A stretch of DNA of 64,000 nt, taken from the NCBI RefSeq assembly GCF_022984075.1, contig NZ_JALAAD010000001.1, forward strand, positions 1,964,455-2,028,454, written 5' to 3'. Positions 18,380-26,216 of this stretch are shown here, piece after piece; the stretch's first letter is position 1, and each line of letters starts with the position of its first letter. The DNA is from Synechococcus sp. C9. Its GTDB lineage: Bacteria; Cyanobacteriota; Cyanobacteriia; Gloeomargaritales; Gloeomargaritaceae. Both the position numbers and the translations under genes were made by a program. The notes beneath the pieces were generated by a model, which saw only the letters and a program-made list of their open reading frames with translations, made no database searches and was not told the DNA's origin.

Positions 18380-19677
18380 TGATGCAGAAAAAATGGCCGC
18401 TGGAACTGGCACGGGGGGTAGCGATTGGGGCGACGGTGACGGCGGCGGCGGGACTGCTGGCGACCGGGGCGGGCAAGCAGAGTTGGGCGGGGTTGAAGGA
18501 AAGTCCGAAGCAGTTGGTGGATGAGGTCTGGCAAATCATCTACCGGGACTACGTGGATGCCTCGTTTAATAAGAATGATTGGCGGCAGGTGCGGCAACAG
18601 GTTCTCAGCCGGGAGTACAGCAGTAAGGAGGAAGCCTACAAGGCAATCCGGGAGATGCTGGAGAAGTTGGGCGACCCCTACACCCGGTTTATGGACCCCC
18701 AACAGTTTGCCAATTTGCGGGTGGACACCTCTGGGGAGTTGACGGGGGTGGGGATTCAACTGGCGCAGGAGGAGAAAACCGACCGTTTGGTGGTGATTGC
18801 CCCGATTGAAAATACCCCGGCGGCACGGGCGGGGATTTTGGCGCAGGATTACATTGTTTCCATTGATGGGCGGAGTACTAAGGGCATGGACATCAACGAG
18901 GCGGTGTCCCTGATCCGGGGTCGCCCTGGCACGACAGTGCGTTTGGTGATTGAGCGGGGCAAACAAACCCTGGAATTTACCCTCAAGCGGGAGCGGATCG
19001 AAATCCATGCGGTGCGCCATGAGCTGCGGGAAACGCCGACCGGCAAAGTGGGTTACATTCGCATGACCCAATTCAATGGCAACGCCTCCCAGGATGTGCG
19101 GGAAGCCATCCGCAAGCTGGAAAGCCAGGGGGTGAGTGGATATATCCTCGACCTGCGTTCCAATCCGGGGGGGCTGTTGCAAGCCAGTATTGACATTGCC
19201 CGGATGTGGATGGACAAGGGGACGATTGTTTCCACGGTCACCCGGGTGGGGGAAGCGGAGCGGTATGAAGCCTCTCGGCGACCTTTGACCGAACGCCCGC
19301 TGGTAATCCTGGTGGATGGGGGTTCTGCCAGTGCCAGCGAAATTTTGGCAGGCGCATTGCAGGACAATGGGCGGGCGACCCTGGTGGGCACCAAAACCTT
19401 TGGCAAAGGGCTGGTGCAATCCGTGCGGGAGTTGCAGGATGGTTCCGGGGTGGCGGTCACGATTGCCAAGTATCTCACCCCCAGCGGCAAGGATATTAAC
19501 AAAGAGGGGATTGTCCCGGATGTGGAAATCAGTCTTACGGATGAGCAACGGGAAAAAATCATCCGAGACCGGGCGATTGGCACTCCCGCTGACCCGCAGT
19601 ATGCCCGGGCGGTGGATGTGCTGACGGATTTGGTGCGCCGCAATACCAATACCCTGCGCCAAGGTTCTGCTCGGTAA
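18376..19677 (+). CDS. Carboxyl-terminal processing peptidase (Ctp, S41)
   Basis: A periplasmic/lumenal Ser-Lys protease; family members trim the C terminus of the photosystem II D1 precursor (CtpA) or other proteins (CtpB, CtpC). An N-terminal hydrophobic signal ([20 protein letters not shown]) precedes the helical domain ([17 protein letters not shown]), a PDZ domain ([20 protein letters not shown] onward, with PAARAGI), and the protease core. The nucleophile is in [15 protein letters not shown] and the general-base Lys in [10 protein letters not shown]. It starts ATGATG inside the stop of ispG, indicating coupling. Which Ctp paralogue it is cannot be decided from sequence alone; 433 residues with this leader would suit CtpB or CtpC as well as CtpA. 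Confidence 0.92.
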   Translation: MMMQKKWPLELARGVAIGATVTAAAGLLATGAGKQSWAGLKESPKQLVDEVWQIIYRDYVDASFNKNDWRQVRQQVLSREYSSKEEAYKAIREMLEKLGDPYTRFMDPQQFANLRVDTSGELTGVGIQLAQEEKTDRLVVIAPIENTPAARAGILAQDYIVSIDGRSTKGMDINEAVSLIRGRPGTTVRLVIERGKQTLEFTLKRERIEIHAVRHELRETPTGKVGYIRMTQFNGNASQDVREAIRKLESQGVSGYILDLRSNPGGLLQASIDIARMWMDKGTIVSTVTRVGEAERYEASRRPLTERPLVILVDGGSASASEILAGALQDNGRATLVGTKTFGKGLVQSVRELQDGSGVAVTIAKYLTPSGKDINKEGIVPDVEISLTDEQREKIIRDRAIGTPADPQYARAVDVLTDLVRRNTNTLRQGSAR

Positions 19678-19685
19678 CGTCCCCC

Positions 19686-20378
19686 ATGTCCCACGGGATC
19701 ATTTTAGGCTGGTTGCTGGGGTTTGCCCTGGTGCATAGCGGCTTGGCGGCACTGCGTCCCCGGGGGGAAAAGCTTCTGGGGGCACGGGGTTATCGGGTTC
19801 TTTTTGCCAGTGCCAGTCTGTTGGTGGTGGTGCCACTGCTGGGTTATTTCTTGAAACACCGCTATGATGGGGTGCAGTTGTGGCAGGTGCAGGATGTGCC
19901 AGGGGTACGGGAATGTGTCCTGGTATTAACGGTCATTTCGTTTTTATTTCTCTTTCCCGCCACGTTTAATTTGGGGGAGATTAGTGCCATTCAAAAACCA
20001 CAAATTCACCTTTATTCCGAGGGGATCATTCGTATCTGTCGGCACCCGCAGATGGTGGGGCAAATTATTTGGTGTATCGCCCATACCCTGTGGATTGGCA
20101 GTTCATTTATGGTGGTCACATCCCTGGGGTTGATCGCCCATCATCTATTTGGGGTGTGGCATGGGGACAGGCGGTGGGCGGCGCGTTATCCTGAGGCATT
20201 CCCAGCGTTAAAGGCGAGTACTTCCGTTATTCCCTTCCTAGCCATTATCCAGGGCAAACAAAAGTTGATACTTCGGGAATTTCTGCGTCCGGCTTATGCG
20301 GGGGTGGCGGTGTTTGTGATTGCCGTTTATTGGTTGCACCCGCAGATGTGGCTTTGGGCGGAAAAGATACCTTGGTGA
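19686..20378 (+). CDS. 15-cis-zeta-carotene isomerase (Z-ISO, NnrU family)
   Basis: An integral membrane haem-b isomerase that converts 9,15,9'-tri-cis to 9,9'-di-cis zeta-carotene in carotenoid synthesis. The 230-residue protein has about six hydrophobic helices. RHPQMVGQIIWCIAHTLWIG and LIAHHLFGVWHGDRRWAARY carry the conserved His residues proposed as haem ligands in plant Z-ISO, and EAFPALKASTSVIPF is the family-specific tail that separates Z-ISO from plain NnrU. It lies 8 bases after ctp in an ispG-ctp-Z-ISO run, so isoprenoid precursor supply and carotenoid maturation may be co-expressed. Assignment rests on motif recall, not alignment. Confidence 0.82.
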   Translation: MSHGIILGWLLGFALVHSGLAALRPRGEKLLGARGYRVLFASASLLVVVPLLGYFLKHRYDGVQLWQVQDVPGVRECVLVLTVISFLFLFPATFNLGEISAIQKPQIHLYSEGIIRICRHPQMVGQIIWCIAHTLWIGSSFMVVTSLGLIAHHLFGVWHGDRRWAARYPEAFPALKASTSVIPFLAIIQGKQKLILREFLRPAYAGVAVFVIAVYWLHPQMWLWAEKIPW

Positions 20379-20409
20379 AGGAATTTTAGGTTTTTTCAAT
20401 ACGGATTCA

Positions 20410-20497
20410 TCAGCGATGTCCGTTCATGGGCGGGGGGTTGAGTAAGGCATCCAAAATCCGGCGGGTATCCTGGCGCAATTCTTCGATAGTTGCAAAG
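20410..20497 (-). pseudogene. C-terminal remnant of an unknown small gene
   Basis: Reading leftward, one frame gives ATIEELRQDTRRILDALLNP then PPMNGHR and a TGA at 20412-20410. The regular charged-helix pattern looks like real coding sequence, but its 5' part is missing: the dispersed repeat at 20504-20624 abuts it. It may be the tail of an antitoxin-sized protein; the family is not recognised. Confidence 0.35.
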
Positions 20498-20503
20498 AAG
20501 ATA

Positions 20504-20624
20504 TATAGCAATCCTAAATAAGAATGGAACAGAGGTCGCAGAGGCACCGCCCCCGTTCTTGGTTCTGGAAAATTTCTGTATGCCTACGGCACGCAAGCTA
20601 ACGCCAATCGAATAGGACTGCTAT
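20504..20624 (+). repeat. MITE-like repeat, TATAGCAATCC class
   Basis: A 121-bp near-consensus copy with ends TATAGCAATCCTAAATAAG and AATAGGACTGCTATG. The interior is GGTCGCAGAGGCACCGCCCC and TATGCCTACGGCACGCAAGC. Confidence 0.92.
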
Positions 20625-21266
20625 GTAATCACTGTCCTTGGATAACATGAATATTATAGCAAGATGATTTTCTGCTGGTGCCAGTAAAGAAAATAGAGTT
20701 TTCCTAAATCCTAGGAGCTTTTGGTAACACCTAAAATCAGTACTGGAATATCAATGTCGGCAACACCTCGATGTTCCAAATCCCATACAAACTGTTCAAA
20801 GTAAGAAACACCTGTGGACATTTGCTCAGCAAACTCTTTAATCGGAACAATTTCTATACCAACATTAATGGCTTTCAGATTGCTAAAAATAGTCATCTTT
20901 GCACACACATTATAAACCATAAAAGCGTACTTGCCAAACTAGACTTCTACCCCCACCTTATTCTTAATAAAATCCATTTCTCTGAATGGGCTTTTAGAAG
21001 AATGAATCCTACTTTGATATTCAGGAGTATAGTATTTTTGAGAATAGTTACAGGGAATTCGGTGTTTTTGCCAGTGCCTTGCCACGAATGCACTTTTAAA
21101 TGACTTATTGAGTTTAGATGGTTGATAGAGTAACCGTCCTGGCATCGTTTTCTCTTTACTAATTTTTGTCTTGCATATTTCACTATCAATTGAACAAATA
21201 ATTTCCTGGACTTCTCGAAGTTCTTGAGCATAATCTTCTTCGATGACTTCTTGACCATTGTTAAAA

Positions 21267-22394
21267 GAATAGATACCAGAAGTGTTGAAAGGTAGGTAAA
21301 GGCAGAAAAAGAGGGGTCAAAATATGGTATTCTAATCCATATAAACCAAAACATGAAACAACTATGAAATTCAATTCTTTTCCAGGGATTGTCAAATTTT
21401 TGCTCAAAGACCTGCCGACTAATGATTATCCAGTTCTAAATTCTCGCTTATTTTGTTCAATCTGGTTTACTGGCATTTTAGACAAAGGAATCAACAGTTT
21501 ACGGGACTTATTTTACCAATTAAATCATGCGGGCATTAAGGTTGACTTATCCACATTTTCTAAGGCGAACAAGACAAGAGACCCACAAATTTTTATGCAT
21601 CTTTATCATAAATTATTGCATTATATTGAGTCAGCTTATCCTGAAAAGAGGTTGGTTTTATGTCCTTTTGATGCTACCGTAATACCGCTGATGAGTAAGT
21701 TATTTTGGCTCCAAGGCTATCGCCAAGTAAAGTTAATAACCACTTTGAATCAAGATACGAAATCCACGGGTCATTTAATCGTTAGTCCTGGAGGGGCACA
21801 TGAGATTAATTTTGGTGAAGATATTGTGAAAATGTTGCCGGAAAATGGAGTCGCAGTCGGGGATAGAGGGTTTTGTAGTCACAAAGTATTTGACCAATTT
21901 ATCGAAAATGATGCCCTTTTTATTATCCGTATTAAGTCGAATTGGAAATGGGATGAAAACTATCATATCACCACAGAACGAGGTAAGGTGAGAGTCGTTT
22001 GTTTTGGCAATGTTCAACAGAAAGTAGACTATTATTTAGCTACCAATATTCCTGAGGATGTAATGAGTAATGAAGAGATAGGGGAAGCCTACAGACAACG
22101 CTGGGCGATAGAGGTACTATGGAAATTTCTAAAGATGAACTTAAAGCTGGATAAAATGATGAGTAAAAATTTGAATGGAATTACCATCCAAATTTATGTA
22201 ATTTTAATAGTTTATTTGATATTGCAACTGTTAAAAGTTCCACGGATGTATGGAAGTAAATTAGTAGATAAGTTCCGATATATACAAATTTTAATACGGC
22301 AGGAGTGGAATTTTGTCCATTGGCTCAATCGGGTCGTCCCACGCCTCAATATGTAAAGTTTTGTTGCAGGATTCAACACTTGTGAATAGATACC
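21267..22394 (+). mobile_element. Complete IS4-like insertion sequence with 11-bp target duplication
   Basis: The element is 21278-22383 (1106 bp). Its outer ends are AGAAGTGTTGAAAG and, on the other strand, ACAAGTGTTGAATC, a 14-bp terminal inverted repeat with three mismatches. It is flanked by the direct repeat GAATAGATACC at 21267-21277 and 22384-22394, the target duplication, 11 bp, within the 9-12 bp usual for IS4-type elements. It carries one transposase gene with no apparent defect and sits in codons 5-8 of the restriction gene. Confidence 0.88.
21364..22356 (+). CDS. IS4-family-type DDE transposase
   Basis: The 330-residue transposase moves the surrounding insertion sequence by DDE chemistry. 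The catalytic acids are placed at CPFDATVIPL (first Asp), VAVGDRGFCSHKVF (second Asp) and YRQRWAIEVLWKFLK (Glu), the last being the Y-(2)-R-(3)-E-(6)-K signature of IS4-type enzymes. The N-terminal part (NSLRDLFYQLNHAG, VDLSTFSKANKTRD) is the DNA-binding region. It is AT-rich with Lys/Ile-heavy codon use unlike the neighbouring chromosome. The frame is full-length with no internal stop, so the element may still be active. Confidence 0.88.
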   Translation: MKFNSFPGIVKFLLKDLPTNDYPVLNSRLFCSIWFTGILDKGINSLRDLFYQLNHAGIKVDLSTFSKANKTRDPQIFMHLYHKLLHYIESAYPEKRLVLCPFDATVIPLMSKLFWLQGYRQVKLITTLNQDTKSTGHLIVSPGGAHEINFGEDIVKMLPENGVAVGDRGFCSHKVFDQFIENDALFIIRIKSNWKWDENYHITTERGKVRVVCFGNVQQKVDYYLATNIPEDVMSNEEIGEAYRQRWAIEVLWKFLKMNLKLDKMMSKNLNGITIQIYVILIVYLILQLLKVPRMYGSKLVDKFRYIQILIRQEWNFVHWLNRVVPRLNM

Positions 22395-22413
22395 TGCAAT
22401 CATCATTTATCTT

Positions 22414-23394
22414 TTACTCACTATCTTTAGGCTTTATATGAGAATTAGCTTGCCATTCATCTGGAATTTGAGCCACCTTTTCCCTGCCAGTAGGTTGATG
22501 TACAGGTTTACCTAAAGGACGAATTTTTAGCGACCCATCCCAGTAACGGTGAATTCTATCTCTAGCAATTTCAATATAACTTTCTTCTTTTTCACTTCCT
22601 ATCGCTCTCCGAGAATGCATGATAGCGGCGATCAAAGCACTGCCAACTCCTGCATAGGGGTCAAACACCCAATCTCCTTCGTCGGTCATAGCTAAAATGC
22701 ACCGTTCTACCAATTCTATCGGATACTGACAGGGATGAATAGTTTTTTCAGGATGATTTGATTTAACATTGGGAATATCCCACAGTAGCTCATCCCATTC
22801 TTTCGCTATTAACTCCCAAATATCCGATGGATTTTTCCCAAGGGGATTACCCGAGGGTTCACCAATTTTTTTCCCTTTGAAATGACGTTTACCCGGATAT
22901 TTAGATGGGACTCTGACAGCATCAAGATTAAATTTGTAATCGTTGGTTTTGCTAAACCATAAAATTGTCTCATAGCGACCAGAAAATCGTTTAGAAGCGT
23001 GTAATCCGTGCCCAAAGTACCAAATAATTCGATTTCTCAAGTAAAATCCTAATTCCTTAAAAATGGGATAATAGAGAATATCTAAGGGGTAAACTTCACC
23101 ATTTTGAACGAAATTTCCAACTTGCCAGCAAATACTGCCGTCGTCTTTTAAGATTCGTTGTAGCTCTTTAATAATATTTGCTTGAGATTCCAGATAAGCA
23201 TCTATTGAGGTTTTATTTTCATAAATTTTACCTATATTATAGGGGGGAGAAGTAATAATTAAGGCAATACTTTTAGCCGGTATTTCTCGAATTAAATGAC
23301 TCGCATCCCCCGGATAAAGAATGACCTGAGCATCAGGTTGATAGTGATTAACAATCTTGGGAGTAACATCCGCAAATAAAGGTAGGTTAAACAT
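22414..23394 (-). CDS. DNA amino-methyltransferase, beta class, partner of the BglII-like nuclease
   Basis: The 326-residue enzyme transfers a methyl group from S-adenosylmethionine to an exocyclic amino group of DNA. The catalytic motif IV, LIITSPPYNIG, is near residue 48 and the AdoMet-binding motif, DWVFDPYAGVGSALIAA, near residue 248, the IV-then-I order of the beta class. SPPY is common in N4-cytosine enzymes; BglII's methylase is one, so N4-methylcytosine within AGATCT is a reasonable but untested guess. Between the motifs is the target-recognition part (GRYETILWFSKTNDYKF). It follows gltX by 47 bases on the same strand. With the nuclease dead, it survives as an orphan methylase. AT-rich codon use suggests transfer. 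Confidence 0.88.
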   Translation of the reverse strand: MFNLPLFADVTPKIVNHYQPDAQVILYPGDASHLIREIPAKSIALIITSPPYNIGKIYENKTSIDAYLESQANIIKELQRILKDDGSICWQVGNFVQNGEVYPLDILYYPIFKELGFYLRNRIIWYFGHGLHASKRFSGRYETILWFSKTNDYKFNLDAVRVPSKYPGKRHFKGKKIGEPSGNPLGKNPSDIWELIAKEWDELLWDIPNVKSNHPEKTIHPCQYPIELVERCILAMTDEGDWVFDPYAGVGSALIAAIMHSRRAIGSEKEESYIEIARDRIHRYWDGSLKIRPLGKPVHQPTGREKVAQIPDEWQANSHIKPKDSE

Positions 23395-23441
23395 CGGTTA
23401 ATAAAGGTATTCAAAGCTATTGATGCCTGGGTTTGACTGCT

Positions 23442-24899
23442 TCATGATTCCGGTTGAACTATCGATTCCATACTACGTCCCTGCGCTAACCGGAGTGCCG
23501 CTTGTAACCGGGGTTGGTCGTACTGACGTTGGTGCAAAATTAACCAGGATTGCATTAAATCGGGACCGTGCATCGCTCCCATTAACGCCGCCCGTAAGGT
23601 TTTCATCACGGCTCCTTTTTTTACCCCGCACTGTTGCACTGTCGTTTGCACAATTTGCTTGGCAGTGTCCACATCCCCTGGACTGGTTTGATCCATGAGG
23701 GCGGTTAGGATTGCTTGGCTCTCAGGTGGTTGCAATTGGGCAATGGCTTCCGGGTCATAATCCGGCAATTCACTCATATAAAATCGGGCTAATTCTACCC
23801 CATCTTTGAGGGTGACTAAACTGGGGGCAATTAACTCCGTAAGTTGCTGTAACCAGGGCTGATCCGCTTCGGGATCAAATAGATAACCCGCCTGTTGCCA
23901 AAACGGGATCAATTCACTGCACAATTGCTCTGGGGATAATTGGCGGATATAGTGGCTATTTATCCAGTTGAGTTTATCCCAATCAAATTTGCTACCCGCT
24001 TTGTTCACCCGCTCTAGGGAAAATAAGGGTATGGCTTCCGCTAGGGTAAATAGTTCTTCGCCCGCCGGGGGAGACCATCCTAAAAGGGTCATATAATTAG
24101 TTAAAGCTGGAGCTAGATAACCCATATTCCGAAAGTCGGAAATGGAAGTGACCCCATCCCGTTTGGAGAGTTTTCGCCCTTCCGAATTGAGAATTAAAGG
24201 GGTGTGGGCAAAGTAGGGAATCAGGGCATTTAGGGCTTCATAAATTAAAATTTGTTTCGCCGTATTGGCTAAATGGTCTTCCCCGCGAATCACATGGGAA
24301 ATTTGCATATCCACATCATCCACCACCACCGCAAAATTGTACAAGGGTTGCCCATCGGCACGGGCAATCACCATATCTCCGCCTAAATCACTCCCCTGCC
24401 AACGCATTTCTCCCCGGATGAGATCGTGCCAGCGGATTTCCCGTTGGTCATCAATGCGAAACCGAATCACGGGTTGCCGCCCCTGGGCTAAAAATTCGGC
24501 TTCTTGTGCGGGGGTCAAATCCCGGTGCTGATTGTTGTAGCGGGGGGCTTGTTTTTGGGCTTCCTGTGCCTGCCGCATCGCCTGCAATTCCGCTTCAGTT
24601 TCGTAACTGCGATAGGCTAATTTTTGCGCCAATAGTTGCTGGATAACTTCTTGATAACGATGGCGGCGTTGGGTTTGCCAAATCGGACCAATATCCCAAT
24701 TCAAGCCCAACCATTGCAGACCGGTGATGATATTTTCGGTAAATTCCGGGCGGGAACGCTCCTGATCCGTGTCCTCAATCCGCAAAATAAATTCCCCGCC
24801 GTGATGTCGGGCAAATAGCCAGTTGAATAGGGCGGTGCGGGCGGTACCGATATGTAAATTCCCCGTCGGGCTGGGGGCGATGCGGACACGAACGGTCAC
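23442..24899 (-). CDS. gltX: Glutamyl-tRNA synthetase
   Basis: Class I synthetase that charges tRNA-Glu; in cyanobacteria the product also feeds tetrapyrrole synthesis through glutamyl-tRNA reductase. Class I motifs are intact: the HIGH-type signature in [20 protein letters not shown] near residue 8 and KLSKRDG near residue 245. The catalytic domain ends near [11 protein letters not shown] and the helical anticodon-binding domain fills the rest. The length of 485 residues is standard, starting [13 protein letters not shown] at 24899. It may be cotranscribed with the downstream methylase gene. Confidence 0.97.
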   Translation of the reverse strand: MTVRVRIAPSPTGNLHIGTARTALFNWLFARHHGGEFILRIEDTDQERSRPEFTENIITGLQWLGLNWDIGPIWQTQRRHRYQEVIQQLLAQKLAYRSYETEAELQAMRQAQEAQKQAPRYNNQHRDLTPAQEAEFLAQGRQPVIRFRIDDQREIRWHDLIRGEMRWQGSDLGGDMVIARADGQPLYNFAVVVDDVDMQISHVIRGEDHLANTAKQILIYEALNALIPYFAHTPLILNSEGRKLSKRDGVTSISDFRNMGYLAPALTNYMTLLGWSPPAGEELFTLAEAIPLFSLERVNKAGSKFDWDKLNWINSHYIRQLSPEQLCSELIPFWQQAGYLFDPEADQPWLQQLTELIAPSLVTLKDGVELARFYMSELPDYDPEAIAQLQPPESQAILTALMDQTSPGDVDTAKQIVQTTVQQCGVKKGAVMKTLRAALMGAMHGPDLMQSWLILHQRQYDQPRLQAALRLAQGRSMESIVQPES

Positions 24900-25076
24900 G
24901 GTGGTTCTCTATCCTTGGCAAAAGGAACAATCCCCATCTTAGCCCAGTAGGTTGGTGCACCCATGACCCCCGCTTCAGTTACAAAAATTTATTTTCGGCT
25001 TGACCTGGTTTTATTGCTATCAAGTTGCATTAATTCTAATATGGATAAGGAACTTTGTTAGGACCTATTAGCAATT

Positions 25077-26129
25077 ATGGGGATTTCACGGCGTTCGCTT
25101 TTGTGGGGGGGTGGCTCCCTGGTGACAGTGATGACGGTGGGGCGTTTAACCGACTCTGAACGGGTTTTGGCGCAAACCAATGTGGTCAATGTGTACTCAT
25201 CTCGGCATTACGATAGTGATAAGGAGTTGTTCCGGCGGTTTACCCAAGCGACGGGGATTCGGGTGAATGTGGTGGAGGCACCGGATGACCAACTGATTGA
25301 GCGGATTCGCAGTGAGGGGAATAATTCCCCGGCGGATATTCTATTTACGGTGGATGCGGGGCGGTTGTGGCGGGCGCAGGAGGCGGGGATTTTTCAGCCG
25401 GTCAATTCGCCGATTTTGACCCGTTCCATTCCCAGTGCGGTGCGGGAACCGGGGAATCATTGGTTTGGCTTTACCCGCCGGGCACGGGTGATCATGTACC
25501 ACAAGGACCGGGTGAAACCGAATGAGATTTCCACCTATGAGGAGTTGGCGGACCCCAAGTGGCGGGGGCAGGTGCTGATCCGCTCGTCCCGGAATGTGTA
25601 TAACCAGTCGTTGGTGGGGGCGTTGATTCGCCATATCGGTCAGGCACGCACGGAGAAGTGGGCGCAGGGGGTGGCGCAAAATTTGGCACGTCCACCGCAA
25701 GGGGGGGATACGGATCAAATCCGGGCATTGGCGGCGGGTGCGGGTAATTTGGCGGTGAGCAATACCTATTACCTGGCACGGTTGCTGAAATCCCCCAAAC
25801 CGGAGGACCGGGAGCTGGCGCAGAAAATTGGGATTATTTTCCCGAACCAAAACTCCTGGGGCACTCATGTGAATATCAGTGGGGCGGGGATGGTGAAAAC
25901 GGCTCCCAACCAGCGCAATGCCCAGCGGTTTTTGGAGTTTCTGGCGACCCGGGATGCCCAGGAGGCGTTGGCAAAGGGCAACAATGAATACCCGGTGGTG
26001 GAGGGGGTGCCCATTGACCCGGTGGTGGCGAGTTTTGGGACGTTCAAGGCGGACCCGATCAATGCCAGTGTGTTTGGGCGCAACAATGCCCTGGCGTTGA
26101 AAATTACCGACCGGGCGGGCTGGGCTTAA
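25077..26129 (+). CDS. futA: Ferric-iron-binding protein of an Fe(III) ABC transporter (FutA/IdiA)
   Basis: Binds ferric iron in the periplasm or lumen for import through FutB/FutC; IdiA-type homologues also protect photosystem II under iron stress. The N terminus (MGISRRSLLWGGG) is a twin-arginine signal followed by a hydrophobic run. The mature part starts VVNVYSSRHYDSDKELFRRF, where the Tyr and His belong to the iron site, and AVSNTYYLARLL supplies the Tyr pair typical of class C ferric-binding proteins. At 350 residues it is of normal length. No permease or ATPase gene is adjacent. The upstream 90 bases are AT-rich and include TTGACC but I cannot point to a firm Fur box. Confidence 0.93.
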   Translation: MGISRRSLLWGGGSLVTVMTVGRLTDSERVLAQTNVVNVYSSRHYDSDKELFRRFTQATGIRVNVVEAPDDQLIERIRSEGNNSPADILFTVDAGRLWRAQEAGIFQPVNSPILTRSIPSAVREPGNHWFGFTRRARVIMYHKDRVKPNEISTYEELADPKWRGQVLIRSSRNVYNQSLVGALIRHIGQARTEKWAQGVAQNLARPPQGGDTDQIRALAAGAGNLAVSNTYYLARLLKSPKPEDRELAQKIGIIFPNQNSWGTHVNISGAGMVKTAPNQRNAQRFLEFLATRDAQEALAKGNNEYPVVEGVPIDPVVASFGTFKADPINASVFGRNNALALKITDRAGWA

Positions 26130-26216
26130 ATCAATCAGTCCCTTGGTGAACCGAGAGCGGCTGACCCATTGGTGGCACAATAGGTTTAATTTCTGTGTGC
26201 CTGAGGTGGGTTAGCC

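Larger units (their letters stand above)
20711..22406 (-). pseudogene. BglII-like restriction endonuclease, inactivated twice
   Basis: Removing the IS element at 21278-22383 and one 11-bp target copy rebuilds a single frame: ATG at 22406 or 22403, MMIAGIYSFNNGQEVIEED, running to a TAA-type end at 20711 and giving about 192 codons. The core reads FREMDFIKNKVGVEV, then a TAG at about 20938-20940, then FGKYAFMVYNVCAKM and INVGIEIVPIKEFAEQMSTG. BglII-type nucleases use Asp...Glu-x-Gln; here the Asp and Glu are nine residues apart as in BglII (D84/E93), and the stop codon falls exactly where the catalytic Gln (Q95) is expected, one C-to-T change from CAG. The start lies 8 bases after the methylase stop, so the two formed an operon. 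Dead both by insertion and by nonsense mutation. Confidence 0.75.

Noticed and set aside
18229-19662. A 477-codon open frame antisense to ctp and the end of ispG
   Set aside because: It lies opposite well-supported genes and results from G+C-rich codon bias; the translation is rich in His, Pro and Arg and shows no domain.
20947-21354. A 135-codon frame between the IS and the nuclease core
   Set aside because: It is a different frame of the split BglII-like gene; the protein-like frame is the one that rejoins across the IS.
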